Below are positions 7,866 through 10,918 of a stretch of DNA of 10,918 bases, piece after piece. Positions within the stretch are counted from its first letter, which is position 1. Each line of letters starts with the position of its first letter. The notes under the pieces are model-generated. The model was not told the DNA's origin, did not search any database, and saw nothing but the letters and a program-made list of their open reading frames with translations. This stretch comes from Candidatus Gallibacteroides avistercoris (GTDB lineage: Bacteria; Bacteroidota; Bacteroidia; Bacteroidales; CHK158-818), in contig DVNA01000195.1 of assembly GCA_018714665.1 (NCBI GenBank), positions 1-10,918 of the forward strand. The letters are read 5' to 3'. Made by a program: the position numbers and the translations under genes.

Positions 7866-8269
7866 TTGAAGCATACTATTGTAAAGAAAAAGGATACCAC
7901 CCTTTCCTCATCAGAGACGGATGGCAGGTGGCCCAACTGAATTATGTAGAGAAACATGGGTTAGATGATATCGACCAGATAGAGGTACATAACCAAACAG
8001 ATGAAGTATTCATTTTATTCAAAGGAGAAGCTGTATTGGTTGAAGCTCTGATAGAACAAGAAGATATCCATTTTAACTGCCAATACATGAAGCCGGGTGT
8101 AACCTACAACATCCCGGCCGGAACCTGGCATGAAATAGCCATGAAAGCTGACGCGGAAATTATCATTGTAGAGCGGTCAGATACCCATAAACAAGATTGT
8201 TCGTATCTAAAACTAACAGTATCCCAGCAGCAAGAATTATATTCGAGAATCAAGCAGCAATTAGCATAG
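7862..8269 (+). CDS. Small single-domain cupin protein
   Basis: A 135-residue protein with a recognisable cupin core. Motif 1 is reduced to HNQTDEVFILFKGEA (43-57), giving His43 and Glu48 but not the usual second histidine of HxH. Motif 2 is PGVTYNIPAGTWH (78-90), giving His90. The strand EIIIVERSDTHKQD (99-112) follows. A metal could be held by His43, Glu48 and His90. The start overlaps the UroD2 stop by 4 nt, so it is translationally coupled inside the methyltransferase operon, and the next gene begins 4 nt after its stop. The function is not recognisable: small cupins include sugar isomerases/epimerases, dioxygenases, and ligand-sensing or stabilising proteins. In this setting, a role on the demethylated sugar or as a helper of methyl transfer is possible but unsupported by sequence. 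There is no signal peptide, so it is cytoplasmic. Confidence 0.75.
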   Translation: MIEAYYCKEKGYHPFLIRDGWQVAQLNYVEKHGLDDIDQIEVHNQTDEVFILFKGEAVLVEALIEQEDIHFNCQYMKPGVTYNIPAGTWHEIAMKADAEIIIVERSDTHKQDCSYLKLTVSQQQELYSRIKQQLA

Positions 8270-8273
8270 AGGT

Positions 8274-9854
8274 ATGAAAGTTTTTGTATTGTGGGGGTTC
8301 TTAGGTAGCGGCAAGACAACACTGATCAACCATCTTTTACACACTTATTTAAAAGATAAGGATGTTGTAATCATCGAGAATGAATCCGGACAGGAATCCA
8401 TAGACGGGATAGAGCTACGAAATCAACACTATTCCGTAGTGGAGTTAAAATCCGGATGCATTTGTTGTACGCTTCGCTTAAAACTGGCAGAAACCGTGAA
8501 AGAGATAGAACAATCTCTTCATCCGGATTGGGTCTTGATAGAGCCGTCCGGACTGGCTTCGCTCGAAGATCTCCTACAAATACCGGACCTTTGTATAGAG
8601 GGTACTATTACATTGCTGGACGTCAAGATGTTTGATTTTCTGATGAGATTGAATCCCGATTTTTACCGCCGTCAGTTCTATCTATCTACTACGATATTCC
8701 TAACAAAGTGTGAATCGATACCTCCGGAAAAGGTCAAACAGATTACCGACAACCTGATATCCATACAACCCCAGCTACAAATCATTGAAGATTATCGTTT
8801 ACTGAATGACATCGAATGGGAATCTATCTGGGAAAAAAGGTGTGGACAGAGAAAGGTATTCATCCCTCTCTCAACAAAAAACACACCACCCCTATTCTCG
8901 ACAGAAACATTTGTATTGGAGTCTCCCATAGACACGGACTTTTTCAAAACAGAATTTCCCAAAATCAATGGGCTGTTTGGAGATCAGATTATCCGTGCAA
9001 AAGGATTGCTTGAACAGCAGGAAGGGAGATGGAGCAGATTTGATATTACAGGAGAGGATTATTCCGAAAAGACAATTCACGGCCTAAAAAGAGAAGAAAA
9101 AAGTACAATCTCTATCTGGTGGAAAAGTAACGAAGATCAAAGTCCGTCAGAATGGCTCTCGCCCTTTTTAAATGCAACAGAACAACCTTGCTCGGTCAAT
9201 GACCTGATTCTCTCTGACGAGGAGCTGTTCTTATACCTGGGATTCAAAGGAAGTAAACCCGACTCTTATACTTATGAGCTAATACAATCTCTAAAAAAGG
9301 TAGCATTGGAAATTTGTCGTCCACGTTTAGGGTATCGCTTTCTAACAGGAAAGATTCTCGACAAACAGCATTTGATTGTCGGCGACCGACTTTTCAAACC
9401 GGATTATGTCATTACAAAATGTTTTCAGAAAGCTGATCTATATGCCATTATGGTAGCCTCTGTCGGGAAGGAACTGGATGACTGGATTCAAGCAAAACGT
9501 TCGGAAGGCGATATCATGGAGGCTTTCGTTGCCGATGCCCTGGGTTCTCTGCTGGTTGAAGCAACCGTCTCCTACGGACTATCTTCATTGACAGAAAAGA
9601 TGAAACCGAAACGATTAAATACCAGTAACTCTTATCGCCCGGGCTATTGTGGCTGGAACGTTCGTGAGCAACAACTTCTTTTTTCATGGTTACCTCCCTC
9701 CTTTTGTGGTATTACATTGACTGATTCCTGTTTGATGCTGCCGATCAAGTCTGTCAGTTCTCTCATCGGGATAGGCAGGGAAATAGAAAAAGAGCCTTAT
9801 GGATGTTCTATCTGTCAAAGAAAAGATTGCTTTAAAAAGAAAGAGGTATTTTAA
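8274..9854 (+). CDS. CobW-like G3E GTPase fused to MetH-type corrinoid reactivation domain and a Cys cluster
   Basis: A 526-residue three-part protein. (1) Residues 1 to about 200 are a G3E/COG0523 GTPase: P-loop GFLGSGKTT (8-16), metal motif GCICCTLR (61-68; Cys62, Cys64, Cys65), LIEPSGLA (88-95), and TKCE (144-147) in the guanine-specificity position in place of NKxD. A CobW C-terminal-like segment follows at about 210-265 (RAKGLLEQQEGRWSRFDI). (2) Residues about 308-505 match the activation domain of cobalamin-dependent methionine synthase: YRPGY (454-458, like RPAPGY, the AdoMet-binding stretch of MetH) and LTDSCLMLPIKSVSS (482-496, like LTESFAMWPGASVSG). (3) A C-terminal CSICQRKDC (511-519, C-x2-C-x4-C) could hold metal or an Fe-S centre. 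Inferred role: reductive remethylation of inactive Co(II) on the upstream corrinoid protein, gated or assisted by GTP. No RamA-like ASKHA reactivator is present, so this protein is the best candidate. Start ATG 8274 is preceded by AGAGG. Confidence 0.85.
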   Translation: MKVFVLWGFLGSGKTTLINHLLHTYLKDKDVVIIENESGQESIDGIELRNQHYSVVELKSGCICCTLRLKLAETVKEIEQSLHPDWVLIEPSGLASLEDLLQIPDLCIEGTITLLDVKMFDFLMRLNPDFYRRQFYLSTTIFLTKCESIPPEKVKQITDNLISIQPQLQIIEDYRLLNDIEWESIWEKRCGQRKVFIPLSTKNTPPLFSTETFVLESPIDTDFFKTEFPKINGLFGDQIIRAKGLLEQQEGRWSRFDITGEDYSEKTIHGLKREEKSTISIWWKSNEDQSPSEWLSPFLNATEQPCSVNDLILSDEELFLYLGFKGSKPDSYTYELIQSLKKVALEICRPRLGYRFLTGKILDKQHLIVGDRLFKPDYVITKCFQKADLYAIMVASVGKELDDWIQAKRSEGDIMEAFVADALGSLLVEATVSYGLSSLTEKMKPKRLNTSNSYRPGYCGWNVREQQLLFSWLPPSFCGITLTDSCLMLPIKSVSSLIGIGREIEKEPYGCSICQRKDCFKKKEVF

Positions 9855-9874
9855 ATTTTTACTGAAATCCCGAC

Positions 9875-9900
9875 CAGAAAAAGGATTTATTCTTTTTCTG
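9875..9900 (+). terminator. Hairpin after the methyltransferase operon (possible terminator)
   Basis: CAGAAAAAG (9875-9883) pairs exactly with CTTTTTCTG (9892-9900). Inside it, G-T and A-T pairs extend the stem to 11 with a TTTA loop. It begins 20 nt after the stop of the last operon gene and ahead of the second GH38 gene. The 3' arm contains five T residues, but no T-run follows the stem and the stem is AT-rich, so it would be a weak terminator or merely a transcript-end structure. Confidence 0.35.
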
Positions 9901-9969
9901 AATCTATATTTATTTGAGACAGAAACTATATTGTCATACGAATTTTTCATACGACGAACATACACATAA

Positions 9970-9981
9970 CAATATTTAAAC
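9970..9981 (+). repeat. 12-bp element shared upstream of both GH38 genes (copy 2)
   Basis: The second copy of CAATATTTAAAC lies in the 155-nt space before the broken GH38 gene. Unlike copy 1, it is not followed by the inverted arm TTAAATA; the downstream bases ATGAATTGATAAC give no good dyad. If copy 1 is an operator, this would be a half-site or a decayed version. Confidence 0.25.
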
Positions 9982-10009
9982 ATGAATTGATAACAAAAAT
10001 TTTGAGAAT

Positions 10010-10918
10010 ATGAGAATCAAAAAATTATCAATCACTTTATTTTGTTTTCTGGTCTCCTTTTTGTCTTATGGCCAGAGTCAGAAATCTTATTTTGAAAAAG
10101 GCAGATTGTTCATCATCAATTCAAGTCATCAGGATATAGCCTGAATGGACTCCCCGGATGCTTGTGTACAATTCAGAGATGAACATGTAATAACTCCGGC
10201 TTTACAAAGAATGTCGGAAAGCCCCTCCTTTTGCTTTTCAGTAGAAGAAGCTCTATCTCTTAAAGAATATTTGGAGCGGCATCCTGAAAAATATGATGAA
10301 ATATTGAAATATACGAAAGAAGGCCGTCTGGAATGGGGAGCAACATATAAGCAACCTTATTTTTCCATCCATGATGGAGAAGCTCTCGTAAGGCAAACAT
10401 ATTTTGGAAGAAAATGGTTGAAAAAGGTGCTGCTAGGTTGTGAGTTTACCACGGCATGGAACGAGGATGTTCCGAGCATGGCCTTGCAATATCCTCAGAT
10501 TCTGGCCAAGGCGGGGATTCCATACTATCAATTCAGCCGGCATCAACCTGGATATTATAAATGGTATAGTCCGGACGGCAGCTATATTCTTTGTTGGACT
10601 CCTGGACAATATGAATGTGTGGTAGACCTATCAGGGAAGCGGAGACAGAGGAAGACAGGACAAAGGCTTTTGCCGAAATGATTTCTGAATGGGATGAATA
10701 TTTCAAAACCCGTAAAATAAATCCAGGTTTACCATTCATCTATTCATATGATTTTGCTACCCCATTGAACTATGACAATTACATAGAAGACTGGAATAAA
10801 AAGGTAGAACAAGAAAATCCCATGCAATTACCTTATATTCAATATGCTACAAACAAAATGGCAATGGATTATGTTATCGATAATAAAAAAACAGAGTTTG
10901 ATGTTTTGTTGGGAGAAC
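10010..10918 (+). pseudogene. Second secreted GH38-type alpha-mannosidase-like gene, broken by a stop and a frameshift; 3' end outside window
   Basis: ATG 10010 opens a signal peptide (MRIKKLSITLFCFLVSFLSYGQS, about residues 1-23, positive then hydrophobic), leading within 15 residues to NSSHQDIA and then TGA at 10142-10144. In the intact paralogue the same motif reads SSHQDIAWMD, so one G-to-A change of TGG explains the stop. The same frame continues through WGATYKQPY and WNEDVPS (the nucleophile-site Asp is kept) to PGQYE. Homology then moves to another frame near 10612-10640: from EAETEEDRTK (codon at 10636) through SEWDEYF and DNYIEDWNKK to the window end. This corresponds to net loss of one base, or gain of two. 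Compared with the first GH38 protein, the roughly 90-residue N-terminal accessory segment is absent. Two lesions suggest a pseudogene, although sequence errors are not excluded. A restart at Met 10145 would lack the secretion signal and the His-x-Asp metal site. Confidence 0.82.

Larger units (their letters stand above)
1115..9854 (+). other. Predicted transcription unit: GH38-MFS-UroD1-corrinoid protein-UroD2-cupin-GTPase/activator
   Basis: Seven co-directional genes with gaps of 3, 21, 6, 10, -4 and 4 nt. No internal space is large enough for a separate promoter region, and no hairpin stands out between them. The first gap larger than 21 nt on either side is the 58-nt region with the dyad upstream and the 155-nt region with a hairpin downstream. 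The unit therefore joins glycan cleavage and uptake to corrinoid methyl transfer. Confidence 0.75.
9855..10009. other. 155-nt intergenic region before the second GH38 gene
   Basis: AT-rich spacer holding the hairpin at 9875-9900 and the 12-bp element at 9970-9981. No convincing Bacteroides -33/-7 pair was found: TTTG near 9913 followed about 20 nt later by TACGAATTT matches the consensus only partly. No open reading frame with a recognisable product or RNA gene is visible. Confidence 0.5.

Noticed and set aside
8274..9854. Fusion gene as a plain CobW cobalamin-synthesis or zinc-homeostasis GTPase
   Set aside because: The MetH-like activation region after residue 308 and the operon position point to corrinoid reactivation. 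No cobalt chelatase or zinc-related gene is nearby.
9905..9945. Bacteroides-type promoter in the spacer before the second GH38 gene
   Set aside because: TTTG and TACGAATTT have about the right spacing, but the second element misses key bases of TAnnTTTG.
1352..9983. Minus-strand and overlapping short open frames opposite the main genes
   Set aside because: They lie wholly within strongly supported genes, have no recognisable domains, and look like shadow frames.
10142..10144. TGA in the second GH38 gene as a recoded tryptophan or selenocysteine codon
   Set aside because: The same gene and its neighbours use TGG for tryptophan and the UroD2 gene ends with TGA, so TGA is a normal stop here. 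A second lesion (frameshift) downstream also fits decay. No SECIS-like hairpin was apparent after the codon.
10145..10681. A free-standing 178-residue gene starting after the TGA
   Set aside because: It is the middle of a GH38 catalytic domain, lacks the signal peptide and metal motif, and ends in a frameshifted, non-homologous tail.

Overview
The window looks like chromosomal DNA from an anaerobic member of the Bacteroidales (Bacteroides/Parabacteroides/Dysgonomonas-like). The grounds are moderate to low GC, AT-rich leaders mostly without clear Shine-Dalgarno sequences, a LacI regulator of the Bacteroidetes type, secreted GH38-type alpha-mannosidases and an FHS-type sugar transporter. The genus cannot be fixed from sequence alone. 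All genes are on the + strand.

Layout: a LacI-family regulator (40-1056); a 58-nt intergenic region with a dyad that could be an operator; a secreted GH38-type glycosidase (1115-3973); an FHS/FucP-like MFS permease (3977-5110); a UroD-superfamily methyltransferase (5132-6199); a corrinoid-binding protein (6206-6844); a second UroD-superfamily methyltransferase (6855-7865); a small cupin (7862-8269, ATGA overlap); and a fusion of a CobW-like G3E GTPase with a MetH-type reactivation domain and a C-terminal cysteine cluster (8274-9854). Gaps from GH38 to the fusion gene are 3, 21, 6, 10, -4 and 4 nt, so this is very probably one operon. A hairpin follows. Then comes a second secreted GH38 gene (10010 to the window end) that is broken by a TGA replacing the tryptophan next to the metal-binding motif and, later, by a frameshift.

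Interpretation: sugar-releasing and sugar-importing genes lie directly upstream of a corrinoid methyl-transfer module consisting of two Zn-site methyltransferases, one corrinoid protein and one reactivator. The simplest joint reading (inference) is a catabolic locus for an O-methylated, probably mannose-containing glycan or glycoside. The glycosidase would release the methylated sugar in the envelope and the MFS protein would import it. One UroD-type enzyme would move the O-methyl group to the corrinoid protein and the other would pass it to an acceptor. The GTPase/MetH-activation fusion would rescue oxidised Co(II) corrinoid. This would be an anaerobic counterpart of the P450 route used by marine Bacteroidetes on 6-O-methylgalactose. 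The substrate, the methyl acceptor and the role of the cupin are not shown by the sequence.
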